Part shown: positions 24,543 through 36,147 of the stretch, one piece after another
Position numbering within the stretch: the stretch's first letter is position 1
How the letters are laid out: each line of letters starts with the position of its first letter
Assembly: GCA_027943335.1 (NCBI GenBank)
Contig: BSBK01006391.1
Coordinates: forward strand, 252,104-316,103
Length of the DNA: 64,000 bases
Direction of reading: 5' to 3'
Source: Chamaecyparis obtusa
Taxonomy: Eukaryota; Streptophyta; Pinopsida; Cupressales; Cupressaceae
Notes under the pieces: generated by a model
What the model saw: only the letters and a program-made list of their open reading frames with translations
Told to the model about the DNA's origin: nothing
Databases searched by the model: none
Position numbers and translations under genes: made by a program

Positions 24543-25660
24543 CTACTGACTGGTTGTTACAGCTTGCGGTGTTGGTAGATACTCTGGATATTTAATGTAA
24601 GTGAATCTACCATAGTTTTCCAGTTCCTTTGTACTTTCCTCTATGTACTTATCATCAAACTCATCAACACAAACATTAGTACTTTCAACAATCTTATTTG
24701 TAGCCTTATTCAAACATTTGTATGCTTTACTTGTAGTGGAATATCCCAGAAATATTCCTTCATCTCCTTTAGAATCAAAATTTCCATTTCTTTCATCTTC
24801 AAAATAAAGCATTTACTTCCAAAAATTTTGAAATAACTTACATTAGGTTTGTGTCCAAACCATAGTTTATAACGTGTTCAGTTGGAGTCCTTCTTTAGTT
24901 GTACTTCATTAAGAACATATACAGTTGTGCTGATAGCTTCCCTCCAATATGTATGAGAAACATTCTTCTATATCATTAATGTTCTAGCACAGTCAATTAT
25001 AGACATATTCCTTCTTTCAGCAATGCCATTTTGCTGAGGTGTCCTCGGTGCACATACCTACCTCTTGATTCCATGCTCATTGCAAAACTTAGTAAATTCA
25101 TCAGAGATAAATTCACCTCCTCTATCAGATCTTAAGAATTTTATTTCCTTTCCAGTTTCTTTCTCTACCTTAGCTTTATACCACTTAAACATTTTGAAGG
25201 CTTCAGATTTCTCTTTCAAGAACATAATAGTCATCAATCTAGTGTAATCATCAACAAAAAGAATAAAATATCTATCACCATAATAACTCTGAGTTCTCAC
25301 AGGACCACACAAATCAGTATGAACCAACTCAAGTATCTTCTTTGTTGAGTAGTCTTTTCTTTTAAAACTAGACTTAGTCATCTTACCTCTTTGACATTCG
25401 TGGCACATAGCATGATCAGGTTTTGTTAAGTTAGGCAGTCCTCTAACTCTTTTCTTTCTACTAATCTTGATCATGTTGTCAAATTTCACATGGCATAACC
25501 TTGGGTGCCACAACCAAGCATCTTCATCCTTTATTAGCAAACAAGAAGATTGATCCATATCAAGATAGAATAGATTACCTCTAGATTTTGTACTAGTTCT
25601 GACAAGTCTTCCTCCATCATTATAAATCTTCACCTTTTTGCTCTTAAAAGCCAGTTAGTG
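24543..25660 (-). pseudogene. TE-K integrase
   Basis: Pre-integrase zinc region WLWHPRLCHV and MCHECQRGKM supplies the His/Cys ligands. The core has HTDLCGPV (Asp), FLRSDRGGEF (Asp) and QQNGIAERRN (Glu), the complete D,D,E triad. The copia-specific downstream region (KLWFGHKPNVSYFKIFGSKC, then GIFLGYS) follows. One stop lies right after GIKR at about 25,058. Joins RT through a variable linker around 24.45-24.55 kb. Confidence 0.92.
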
Positions 25661-25920
25661 GCCTGAGTTGTTCAACTGAGCCACACTTATCAAATTATAG
25701 TTTAGTCCATCTACCCAGTATGCATTTTCACATTGTAGTCTATCATTGATCATCAGTGAGCCTTTACCTCTTACCATACAAGGTGCATCATTTCCCATTC
25801 TCACAGATCCTCCATTATATTCAACAAGATGATCAAACTTCTCTACATCACCGGTCATATGATGTGTACATCCACTGTCTATGATCCATGTATCATTTCT
25901 ACTTACTTTAGAGATTAGTG
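25655..25920 (-). pseudogene. TE-K aspartic protease
   Basis: Active site TWIIDSGCTHHMTGD at about 25,850-25,900, followed by VRMGNDAPCMVRGKGS and WVDGLNYNLISVAQL, the standard copia protease layout between gag and integrase. The frame is open over the active site; it ends at a stop near 25,655. Confidence 0.88.
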
Positions 25921-26022
25921 TTGTCTCTCAATGTTTCTCTTCCTCTTCTGAGTCATCTTTCATAGAAACAAATCCAACTTCTATATCATCATCAGAATCA
26001 AATTCAGTTTCAATATCTTTGG

Positions 26023-26962
26023 CTATCTAACATACCTTTTTGCCTTTTTCATCTCGGTTGTCTCTATTGTTGTGTCGGTAACCTCTATTGACTCTTCTCC
26101 CATAGCTTCCATCAAATTGGTCTTTGGATTTATCATCATCTTTCTTCTGAGGACATCTAGCAGCGATGTGACCAACTTATTTACAATTAAAGCATGGTAT
26201 AGGTAGCTTGCCTCTATACCTTCCTTTTCCTTTGGGCAATCTTCAGGCCATAAGTACTTCAAGCTCATCAAGTTCATCATCGGTATTTTCATCACTATCA
26301 CAATTCTTACCATTCCTGCTAGACTTTCCAATCTTTAGAGAAGACATGAAAGTAGATTCAATAGAAGGAACAACACTATTATCAAAATTGTTTAAGGTTG
26401 TAAGTTTACCAATCAAAGTGTCAAGAGTGAGGTTGGATGTAGCTCTTGTTTCATGAATTGCAGAAATACTGATTGCATAAACTGGTAGAAAAGTTCTGAG
26501 AATCTTGCTTATTACTGTTTCATCATCAATTACTCCATCAAATGCTCTAATAGCATGTACCACCTCTTTGAGTCTATTTGAATATTGGACAATATTCTCA
26601 CCTTCTTTCATTCTCATATCATCAAATTTGCCTCTCAGACTTTTAGCTCAGGCTCTTTTGACATTCAGATCTCCACTGTATATTTGTGCTAATTTATCCC
26701 ACATTTCTTTGGTAGCTGTGCATGTCTTGATATCTTCAAATTCAGCATTGGTATGGGTAGTAGCAAGTTCCATCATAGTAACATTGTGTTCATCCTTATC
26801 CTTCAATTGATCAACAGTTAGGGGACCAATGGGCGGTTGTATGTAGCCATTTTCCATCAGATCTAGTGCTGAGTTCCCAATTCTAGATATGTGCAGCTTC
26901 ATTCTGCTTTGCCAAACTATGAAGTTCTCTTTATTCAATTTTAGTACTTGCCTCTTATACAT
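26023..26962 (-). pseudogene. TE-K gag
   Basis: Starts at Met 26,962, 50 bases from the primer site. KLNKENFIVWQSRMKLHI and TATKEMWDKLAQIY are copia gag (UBN2-type) motifs. It continues MRMKEGENIVQYSNRLKEVV in the next open piece (26,617-26,243) after a stop. A zinc knuckle CFNC..VGHIAARC lies near 26,150-26,190 with a stop inside it. A basic tail (RRVNRGYRHNNRDNRDEKG) follows. Confidence 0.9.
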
Positions 26963-27012
26963 CTTGAGACCTTTATGCTTAAGTCCTTAAAACTCTGTTC
27001 CAAGAAACCAAT

Positions 27013-27024
27013 GCTCTGATACCA
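27013..27024 (-). promoter_or_regulatory. TE-K primer binding site (initiator tRNA-Met)
   Basis: Minus strand TGGTATCAGAGC, the standard plant primer site, two bases from the LTR edge. Confidence 0.95.
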
Positions 27025-27026
27025 AT

Positions 27027-28513
27027 TATTAGAATAACTAAGAGGGGGGGTGAACCAGTTATCCAGTGTCCCAAAACAAAATGTATAATTCAAAACAATT
27101 TCTTTAATTCTTGCTCATCGGTAAGAAATAATAACTCTTAATATTTGTGGATTTACCGATTACCAATCTAATACTTATAACAGTTTACCAATCAAATCTA
27201 ACATGTAACATGCAAAGTATGATAAAAAAAAAATATCACAATCAACACATAACATAAGAGATTTAACGTGGAAAACTTGTAAAGAGAAAAACCACCTGGG
27301 ACCGGGAACCCAAAATTGTTCACTCTTCTGAAGTGAGGTCAGTTAAGACCCAACCCTGTTAAAGGTTACAAACACACTGTCAGGTGTGACCTTGTTAGAG
27401 GATTTTACACTAGAAGTTATCGTCCAACTAGCATTCACTATGGGGTTGACTGGATAACAATGTTCATTCTATGAATGATACATCATAAGACTTTTAGAGT
27501 CCACTCGGTTAAGAGATTTTGACTGTATACAATGGTTAAATATGTAACAATAAAATGACCTGCCTTAATACAACTTTAATTGCAGATTACAGATCAATAT
27601 TTGGTCCATACAAATCCTTCTGATCAATAATTCACTTCAGATTCAATACTGTGTCAACTTACTATTTGTTGGTAATAGCTCTTTGTAGCTCAGTAATTAT
27701 ACTGTAGCTCGGTTCTCACTAACCAGTATAATCAGAATGCATGAAAGCTTGTTCACGCAAAATTCTTGCAGCTTCTTCTTCCTCTGGATCCTTCATAAAG
27801 AAATTATGTTCTCTTATATAGATGAGTAAATCATTTTCTTCTCCACCATCAGATTTTTCTTCCTAATCACATTCATAGATTTTTCCACTTAAAACTTTCT
27901 CGGTACTTGTGTCAATAACACGTTTCAATCTGCTTTGTTAGATCTTCTTTGGATTTTGTTAGCCATTGATCTGTGTAAAAAACATTATATGTTACCTCGA
28001 TGTTATACTCTTGCCAGCTCATCAATCTTATCGGCTAAACTAATCATTTAATTCATTTTGTCCCACTCGGTTAACAAAGAAATGTGTTGGTGAACACTAC
28101 TCGGTTAATACTACGGTCGGTATACACTACACTCCATCAGTGTATACTAGAAATGCTCCATTTATTGAAAACATTGCTTTATGTCTTTCAGCTCTATACT
28201 TCTTTATAGATGAATGCAACATAATAAAGTCAATATCATCAAGTCATAGACTTATCAACAAGTTACTCAATGTGTTCCTTATCCTCATCTATCATGTACA
28301 TCTTTCCTCATGTAGATTTCTCTGTTCTTTATCTCTTTCACCTTTCTTCAGATGTCTTGGTATAGTAACTTACAAGATAAGTACTGTCAAACTAGTTGAC
28401 ATCAATGACAACATAATACTGATTTAATCATATTACATATCTAATCAAAAACTTCTCAGTGATCTTTAATCACATATCCTTCAATCAGATTCCAAATCAG
28501 TTGTAGTCCAACA
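27027..28513 (-). repeat. TE-K 5' LTR
   Basis: 1,487 bases. Its tip reads TATTAG where the other LTR has TGTTAG, so the terminal dinucleotide has mutated. The other end is TCCAACA at 28,513. Confidence 0.93.
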
Positions 28514-28955
28514 CTCATCTAGAGCAGAAACTTCTAGAGGATGACATATGAGAATTAAATTACCATTAGGCCTATACCCCTAGGAGTGGACCTAAATTAA
28601 ATATATTTTAAGATTATATCATTTCGAAACCTGAAACACCCAACCTGAAAGCCGAAAATAAATCTTTTTGAAACCTAACATCTAGAAACCTTTGAAATTT
28701 GAAATTTGGACCCTGGGTCGAGGTCGAGGTTGACCTTGACCCAGAAGGGTGACCTTGACCATGAGGTCAAGAACCTCAAATTCTCAAAGCAAGATGCCAT
28801 AATTAGATAGTAAGTAAGTGGAAAATAGGGTAGGACATGGGGAAATGCCAAATCCAAGTCAAAGACCCATTCAAGGATTTAACATGACCCCAAACCACTT
28901 ACTCAGAGGGATAAACCAGTCCTAAATGGAAGTCCTTCCATTTTACGATGATACA
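28514..28955 (-). repeat. TE-B 3' LTR, part right of TE-K
   Basis: Matches 32,650-33,089 (e.g. TTAGGCCTATACCCCTAGGA, TTACTCAGAGGG) and ends GATGATACA. Together with 20,533-20,803 it makes up one LTR. Confidence 0.85.
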
Positions 28956-30727
28956 TTTAACCCCTACTTTAGCGAGAGTATGGACTCAATGAAAACTCTT
29001 GGTAAAGTTAGAAGAAAGACACCAATGGATTCACAACGAGGTAGAACATCACTTAGTTAGGGACATGAGCCCCTAGGCCAAGGATTATAACTCAACATAC
29101 ACACACAAGAGTGCAAAACAAAATAGAAAATAAAGACAAAGCTAAAAGACACAAAAAGAGGGGTTAGTACAAAAACAAACCCAAATCAACTAGAAAAGGA
29201 AACCTTTCTATGAAATGCTTCCTATACTAATATCATATTTGGAAATCTATTATAAAAGCATAAATGACTATATAAGAAAGAAAAGAGAAACACTATAAAA
29301 AACATAGGTTCATGATCCAATCCTACTAGCATGAAAGTGAAAAGAGAGAGAAGAGATAATAATTACCTCGCCCAGTAAGATGCCAACCTTATCGTGAATC
29401 ACAAAGGAGGGTGAGCTGAATAGGTAACCAAACCTGATAGTTCACCCATAAAATGTGCTTTGTAGTTGTAATGTGTCTTTTGATGACTTTTGAAATACCC
29501 ATAGATCCATATTCTTGTATCACTATGGAATATAAAATGTGTGTCTCTTTAGGATTTAGCAACTTATGTGTGTTACGTTCTAAGGATTTAGCATATTTGA
29601 AATTGAAAATGCATCTCTTCAAGATTTAGCAACTTATGTATGTCACCTTCTGAGGATTTAGTATATTTGAAATTGAAAATGCGTGTCTCTTTAGGATTTA
29701 GCAACTTATGTGCGTTACCTTCTGAGGATTAAGCATATTTGAAATTGAAAACTACAACATAAGGGAGATCCTATATTTCCCCCCCTCCTTATCATGGCTA
29801 CCTACTAGATATGATAAGGAAGAAAAAGAGGACACCTACTTCACAAAGTAAGGATATATCATATTAACAACAATGTAGACACTATATTCTTAGCGAAGAG
29901 TATTGACCATTACATCAAAAAACATAGATAATCCTGAAAAAGGATATGTCACTTATGGAAAAAAAATGATCCTCAAAGAGAAAGAGATCTGATCAACAAG
30001 ACCTCCATTGTAGAGGAGTGCTTTGGATAAAATATCATCTTTCAAAGAAAAGCAACAGGGGACCAAAGATTCAAGCATCAAGCCCCTTGCGATCAAGAGG
30101 AAGAGGAATCTTGGAATGAAGGAATCAAACTCTAATCCTATAGCAAGGGTAAGAATTTATAAACAACATAATTTGCAAAATAAAGAAGGGTGATGACTTA
30201 GAAAAACAACCTCTCACATAAAAGGATATCCATAGCCAAAATATCAGACAGTATAATGAAATAATGTTGAAGAATAAAAAAATGCCACTAAGCTAAGGAA
30301 AGTAGATCCCTAGGCAGAGAGAAAGAAAGAAAACCTTGTCCCCTAGGGATGAAAGTAGGGGATACCTTTTGCAAAACAAATGTATTTAGGAAAGATATCA
30401 TGAATACTAGAAGAGAGCTATGGATGATTATGAGAAAAGGAAAGACATCATAATACAAAACCATAGGGATAAAATATAGAAAGAATAACCAATTAAGCTC
30501 AAAACAAAATACATGCTAAGAGCATAATGGATCCTAGAGAAATGGAAGAAATACCTCTTGCCCCCCAGTGAAGAGACAAGAGGAGAAAAGATCCATATTA
30601 TAGAAGAACGAGGGGTTAAATTATGAAGAAACTGTAATACCACACGAGAGTGAGATATAATTCTTAAAGCGGTGCTTTTTTAACATATATCTTGAAATGT
30701 ACACAATCAGAAAGTAAATGTGTATTA
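28956..30727 (-). other. TE-B internal region, no recognisable gene
   Basis: Begins with the polypurine tract (minus AAAGTAGGGGTTAAA). A 70-80 base unit containing GATTTAGCAACTTATGT and GAAATTGAAAATGC is repeated about three times between 29,500 and 29,760. The rest is purine-rich on the plus strand and shows no coding pattern. Confidence 0.6.
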
Positions 30728-31477
30728 CTATAGTAAAGGGGATATTTGTACTTGGAATTGAGTTAAGAATGCAAGTTTTTGTTGTAAAGAGGACACAATT
30801 TGAGCTAGACTAATGATTGTGGAATCATTAGAAGAAATAGGAGGCATAGAACCATTAGGAACACTAGGAAAAGTGTAGGAAGCACTGGGAATGGAAGACA
30901 CAACCAATGGAACACTTGGAACCACAGTTGAAAGAGGGTTGGAAAAGGTATAAGGAACACTATGGTAAGAAGGCTATGAGGTAGGTAAAGAAACCGGTGG
31001 AACACTCACAAGAAGAGATGGAATATCTGTAGTCACCAAAGGAGGAGTGTAAGTAAGAATGTTGGGTAAAGGAATAGAAGAAGGTTCCACACTAGTGATA
31101 GGAGGAGTGAGTCATAGATCTTGAGCTAAAGGTTTGACATTTAAATGCACAAGATGAGTAATACCATGTAGGAGATTAACACCCTGATCACTATCACTAA
31201 GGACTTTCTAAAATTCCTCTATAGCTTGAATAGGATATTTAGGATATAACATTCTAGGTACATCAATGTTGTAAATAGTGGAACATAAAGGTAACCATGC
31301 ACACACCCTATGGTAAATATCAATTGAAGAGGTTGTGGAGGAAGGTCAAATAGGAATAGGATCAATGGAGATCTTATTCAAGCAATTCGCATCCTCACTT
31401 CCATGTACCTCATTAGGGGATCTATCCTCTTTTGCAATAAAATCCTCATCAAAGTATTCAAAAAAAAAATTATACAT
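30728..31477 (-). pseudogene. TE-B gag-like frame
   Basis: From Met 31,477 one frame reads MYNFFFEYFDEDFIAKEDRS onward to ISPLLQ at about 30,728, about 250 codons, with at least four in-frame stops. The N-terminal third is acidic, the middle rich in Pro, Ser and Val (IPSASYTFPSVPNGSMPP), and near the end SLAQIVSSLQQKLAFL could form a coiled coil. This resembles the N-terminal half of plant gypsy gag, but there is no capsid core or zinc knuckle, so the assignment is tentative. Confidence 0.5.
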
Positions 31478-31657
31478 GTTGAACACAAAATAGCACTACA
31501 AGTATGAAAAATGTAAATTTTTTTGTATTTTTAAAGAAATTTTGCAATTTTTTTGTATTTTTGAAATAGAAATGCAAGAGCATAAAAGAAATATACTTTT
31601 ATAAGCATGTAAGATCTAACAAAAAATGAAAATCTAACACCAAAAAGAAAGAGTTAT

Positions 31658-31674
31658 CGTAAACGGGTTCACCA
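31658..31674 (-). promoter_or_regulatory. TE-B primer binding site
   Basis: Minus strand TGGTGAACCCGTTTACG, starting with TGG three bases inside the LTR edge at 31,678. Primer tRNA not identified. Confidence 0.55.
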
Positions 31675-31677
31675 AAA

Positions 31678-33089
31678 TGTAATGTGGAAACTACAGATGG
31701 GGTTTAGAACAATGCATATAAAAACCAATATTTACCACATAAATGAAATTCTAATGATAAGGAATAAAAATCTGGAAATGCTTGCAAAGAATAATGAAAT
31801 GAAATACATACCTTGTAATGTAGCAGATCTAGAGATTTCTATTTTTTGGTGTCTGTACTGAGTTTCCAAAAATTCTACAACCAGATTTGGAACAGAGACA
31901 CAAAGATGGAGAAAACCCAGAAAATATTTTCTGTTTCTAAGCCAGGTCGACCTTGACCCAAATGAAGGTCGACCTTGACCCCTTTATGTTGACCTTAACC
32001 TGCACTACTCTAATGGAAATTTTGTTTGCAGATCCCGAAAGTTTTTCGAAAAGGGTATCTGAATCTGCTCAGTAATTCATTGTTCAACACTTGTACCTAC
32101 AAGAAAAATGGTTTTGTTGTTTAGATGAGGGGTTTGCCTTGGTCAAACCCTAGTTTTGGAATTAACCTCGAAATAGAATTGAAATGGAGAATGCTAGCAA
32201 GTAGTAGAAGTAGATCTAACAACAAAGCTATGATATTCAATACATATGCAATTGTATTTAAAATATAAACAAGTATGTTAATATGAAAGCTTGGACTCAA
32301 AACTAAAAACCATAAATGTAAATCAAAACCTCCATGATTATATGCTTGGAATCCACCTTGAAGGAAGAATGAATGAATCTTAAGGATGCACAAAGGATCT
32401 TGAAGGAAGATCACACCACCATGATGGATAGATCTAGGGTTTGAATGATGAATCTTGAATGCTTGAACCAAATCCCTTCAAAGGCTTGAATGCTTGAATC
32501 TTTGATCTTCAATGGATAACTTGAATGGTTGAATTCTTGAATATGGATGATTTCTTGAATGGTTTCTTTCTACACCTTCTTGTTCTTATTTTCCTTGCTT
32601 GCTCCTTTTTCCTTCAAGTACAAATGAGAGGAGAAGGCCTCCTTATATACTAGTCTAGGGCACAAACTTCTCGAGAGGCTAACATATGAGAATTCCCATT
32701 AGGCCTATACCCCTAGGAGTGGACCTAAATTAAATATATTTTAAGAGTTTATCATTTTGAAGCTCGAAATAGCCTACCTGAAAGAGAGAAATAAATCTTT
32801 CTGAAACCCGACAACTGGAAACTTTCAAAATTTGAAATTTAGACCCTAGGTCAAGGTTGAGGTCGACCTTGATCCATAAGGTTGACCTTGACCCTAAGTT
32901 CAAGAACCTCAAATTCTTAGAGAAGGATGCTAGAATTAGGTATGAAATAAGTGAAAAATAGGGTAGGATAGGGGAAAAAGCCAGATCCAAGTCAAAGACC
33001 CATTCAAGCCATTTAACATGACCCCAAACTACTTACTCAGAGGGCTAAACCAATCCTAAATGGAAGTGCTTCCATTTTCTGATGATACA
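31678..33089 (-). repeat. TE-B 5' LTR (copy B3), intact
   Basis: Plus strand TGTAATGTGG to GATGATACA, 1,412 bases. It is the undisturbed reference for copies B1 and B2. It contains two clusters of the motif GGTCGACCTTGACCC (31,940-32,000 and 32,850-32,905). Confidence 0.8.
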
Positions 33090-33767
33090 GGAGAATATCG
33101 GGTTCTTGGAAATTTGGTATTACCAAAAACAAGTTAGAGTTGTTAGTTGTGCTCGGTAGCTTCTTTGGGCTCCCAGTCATGTTTTCCTATTTCCATCGAT
33201 GGGGCTTAGTTGCTACTTGGATCCTTTATTTACCGAGTTGGCTCGGTTGGTTCACCAATTTAATTTCATGTCGCTCGGTAATATGGCTCACTGAGTGGTT
33301 TATTTTGGATTTGTTTTGAGGCCGACTTATGCATAAAATTTTGGTCACTAAGTTAATGTTTGCATCGATCATTGGGAAGCATGTGGACCTATATTTGGTC
33401 ATGTGTTTCTCTAATGATAGATATGAAGGCCGACTTGTTTCGGTAGCCTCTTGTATAAATAAAGTAGTTAGTTTTAGTTTTAGGGGAAGTTTTAGAAGAT
33501 AGAGGTTAGGATCTTAAAGTTGAATCCTCGCATGTTTGAGGACTATGTAATTGAATTTGAATGTATTTGTCCATAACCGGGAAGGCATTATATCCCAACA
33601 TGTATGAGGTTATTTTATGAATAATATATGATCTTCTGCGCATTCTCTCTCTCCCTATTGCATAATTTGGCTTCCACATGTTGTTTTTGCAAGGAGGTTG
33701 GTGATTAGGGTCTGTCTTTGGCCCCTCATCATTCCCTTCCTTGGGTCATTATGCAGAGCTAAGGACA
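33090..33767 (+). other. Possible LTR 3' part with TATA box and primer site, no gene
   Basis: Contains TGTATAAATAAAG (about 33,452), then some 200 bases later CTCTCTCTCCCTATTGCA ending at 33,662, followed by TGGCTTCCACATG (33,668). This fits the R/U5 end of a plus-strand LTR and its primer site; no second copy is present to confirm it. Confidence 0.4.
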
Positions 33768-34765
33768 TTTTTCTTATGGTGTCCTCATATCATGGTTAAG
33801 AGAATGTACAAAAATTCAAGTATTTGTGTCAGTTATTATTAATCTAGTGGAAACTGTATTCTGACAGAGTTCATGAGAAGCAGTTTTTGATAATCAGATT
33901 GTATCTCCTAACAGGGATAGAATTTGGACAAGTGAAGTTAAAAAGAGGTTGAAAACATTACGGAGGAAACTTGGATGAGTCATCATAGTCAGAGGTTTCA
34001 TGTGTGAAGATTTATTAAGTTTGTGAGCCGATAGTTTTATGTAATTATGGAAATATTATGTAATGTGTAATTTTTTATATTTTGTAATTGGTTAAGCCTA
34101 ATTGGCTGACTCAATTATGAAATATTAAACACATTATAAAGGAATGATTATTTTCCTTGATTGAGTTATGCAATTTAAGATGTGAAAGTGAAATAATGTG
34201 AATTAGTGATCTAAGGGATTGTTATGTGATGCAAAGTGAGCAGATCTGGTATTGAGATCTGGTGAAGCATTTGGTGTGGTTTTGGAATAGTGAAAGGAGA
34301 GAAGAGAAGTTTTTGAGATTAGTTATACTTGGTATTATTCTGTTTGGATAATACAGAGATTAGTTGGACAGTGTTTTTGATAATCTTTCCCTTGAAGCTA
34401 TTTGGACAATGGGTCCTTCTGTCTTTCTTAACTCCTAACAGGGTTAGAGTCTCCTCATAGGGATTCAAAATCTCCCAATAGGGACTGATATGTACTAAAT
34501 GTATTTCATAAGAATCCTAACATATTCTATCCTCTCACAAGGAATTTTTATATTAGTACATCTTTTGTGGGCACCATACCCACTAGGGTTTACTCTATGA
34601 TCAAGAGGTTCCCTAGTTAACAAATTTGGTGTCATTGTGTGTGGTTATATTTTTATGGTTGTTGTTTATGTTGATCCCATGTTTGAGATATAATAAGTTT
34701 AATAAAAGTTTTTTTAATCAAATAACTGATTCACACCCCCCTCTCAGTTATCTTGCTAGATTTCA
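33768..34765 (+). repeat. TE-D 5' LTR (start truncated)
   Basis: Matches the right LTR from GCAGAGCTAAGGACA (GCGGAGCTGAGGACA at 53,214). It ends with AACTGATTCACACCCCCCTC, the same tip motif as in the TE-K LTR. Confidence 0.82.
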
Positions 34766-34777
34766 CTTTCTAAAAAT

Positions 34778-34789
34778 TGGTATTAGAGC
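34778..34789 (+). promoter_or_regulatory. TE-D primer binding site
   Basis: TGGTATTAGAGC, one base from the standard initiator tRNA-Met site. Confidence 0.85.
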
Positions 34790-34831
34790 ATTAGGTCCTT
34801 GAAGGAAAATTTTAACAGCTTAAGGAGATCC

Positions 34832-35719
34832 ATGGTGATTCATTTAAGAAAAGAGAATCCCAACTTTGACAGAGTTAACTATGATATTTGGAAAGAAAAT
34901 ATGAAGACACATCTACTATGTTTAGGGCTAGGATATTAGTTGTTTACAAATAATGAGAAATTTATCATTGAAGAATAAAAGATTGAGGACTACACTAAAA
35001 TAGAAAGAGATCTATTCATGTGTAACATACTTGCTAGAGAAGCACTTTTGTCATCTCTTCCTGAGATTGAATACAGTCAGGTAAAAAATCTAAAGACATC
35101 CCATGAAATTCAGTTAGCTTTGGAATCTACTTTTGAAAGTGATAAACATGCTAAGGGAATCATATTACAAAATTGGATATATTTATTTCAAGAGGATAAA
35201 ATGATGGAAGATGAATCTGTTAGAAGCTATATTGGTAGAATATTATATATTGTTGCAGGTATCAAATATTGTGAAGGAAATAAGGATGAAGATGAGATCA
35301 TATGGAAGATCTTGAAAACCTTGACCATAGTATTTAAGCAGACAACACAGATGATTGAAGTCATACCTTGTACTGAGAAGTTTAATAGAGAGACTCTTCT
35401 TGGAAGATTAAAAGTAATGAAGATAAGTCTGAAACAATCAAGAGACTTACCTAGGATTGAAATTGCATTCAATGCACTTAGTGTTCATCCTACCTTGTCA
35501 AGGAGTGCAAGTGTTAGTAGAGAATATGCTAGCAACAACAGATCTAAGATTGAAGAAGATAGAAATATTGAAGAAGGAATTTCCTTGATTTTGAAAAGAG
35601 AACAAGAAGGTAAGAAAATATTTAAATGTTGGACATGTCAAGAATATGGTTATTTTTCTTCTAAATGTCCTAAGAGAGTGAAGAAATATAAGAATAACTT
35701 TAAGCCTAGAAGACTTTAG
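34832..35719 (+). pseudogene. TE-D gag
   Basis: From Met 34,832 (MVIHLRKENPNFDRVNYDIW) through two stops into a long open piece from 35,018. Contains SHEIQLALESTFESDKHAKG and ESVRSYIGRILYIV, comparable with copia gag. The zinc knuckle near 35,625-35,668 reads CWTCQEYGYFSSKC: spacing C-x2-C-x4-x-x4-C is kept but the His is Tyr. A frameshift after KPRR is followed by an acidic stretch (EEFEASIENFLSESDNESDD) leading into protease. Confidence 0.87.
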
Positions 35720-36130
35720 AATTTTTGTATGCTAATGATGAAGAATTTGAAGCTAGTATTGAGAATTTCTTAAGTGAAAGTGATAATGAAAGTGATGATA
35801 TAGGATTTGTTGCAATAAAACAAGAAAATTGTGAAATAGAAGTCAAAGAATAAAAATCTTTAGTGTCTCAAGTTACAAATAAAACTGATTGGATCATAGA
35901 TAGTGGTTGTGCACATCATATGACTAGTGATATGAATAAGTTTATAAAGTTTAAGAATTATGATGGAGTAATTGTTAGAGTTGGAAACAATACACCTGGC
36001 CGAATAAAAGGAATGGGATCTATTAGTATTGATGGAAAGACTAACATTGATGATGTTTACTTTGTGCATGGATTGAAACATAATATTTTAAGTGTTAGAT
36101 AGTTATTTGACAAGGGATATCATGTCTAGT
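35720..36130 (+). pseudogene. TE-D aspartic protease
   Basis: TDWIIDSGCAHHMTSDM gives the Asp active site at about 35,886. VRVGNNTPGRIKGMGSI and YFVHGLKHNILSV follow, as in TE-K. A TAG lies at about 36,100 just after NILSVR. The acidic gag tail precedes it in the same frame. Confidence 0.87.
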
Positions 36131-36147
36131 TTACTAAAAAGACTTGT

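Larger units (their letters stand above)
20804..28513 (-). mobile_element. TE-K: Ty1/copia retrotransposon, complete but mutated
   Basis: LTRs 20,804-22,266 and 27,027-28,513 enclose a full gag-protease-integrase-RT-RNase H set on the minus strand. A primer site (27,013-27,024) and polypurine tract (22,267-22,280) are in the correct places. It is inserted in the TE-B LTR: joining the two flanks recreates the sequence seen uninterrupted at about 32,640-32,680. The target duplication is CTAGT on the left and CTCAT on the right, two substitutions apart. Confidence 0.93.
20533..33089 (-). mobile_element. TE-B: non-autonomous gypsy-like element, one LTR split by TE-K
   Basis: The 5' LTR (minus orientation) is 31,678-33,089 and the 3' LTR is the sequence 20,533-20,803 plus 28,514-28,955. 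Both end in GATGATACA. Beside the 3' LTR is a polypurine tract (minus strand AAAGTAGGGGTTAAA, 28,956-28,970); beside the 5' LTR is a primer site. The internal region of 2.7 kb holds only a broken gag-like frame. The left LTR is cut off at about 20,533, so the outer target duplication cannot be checked. Confidence 0.78.

Noticed and set aside
31940..32000. TGACC-containing repeats as hormone-receptor response elements
   Set aside because: Such nuclear receptors are animal proteins; in plant LTR DNA the resemblance is chance.
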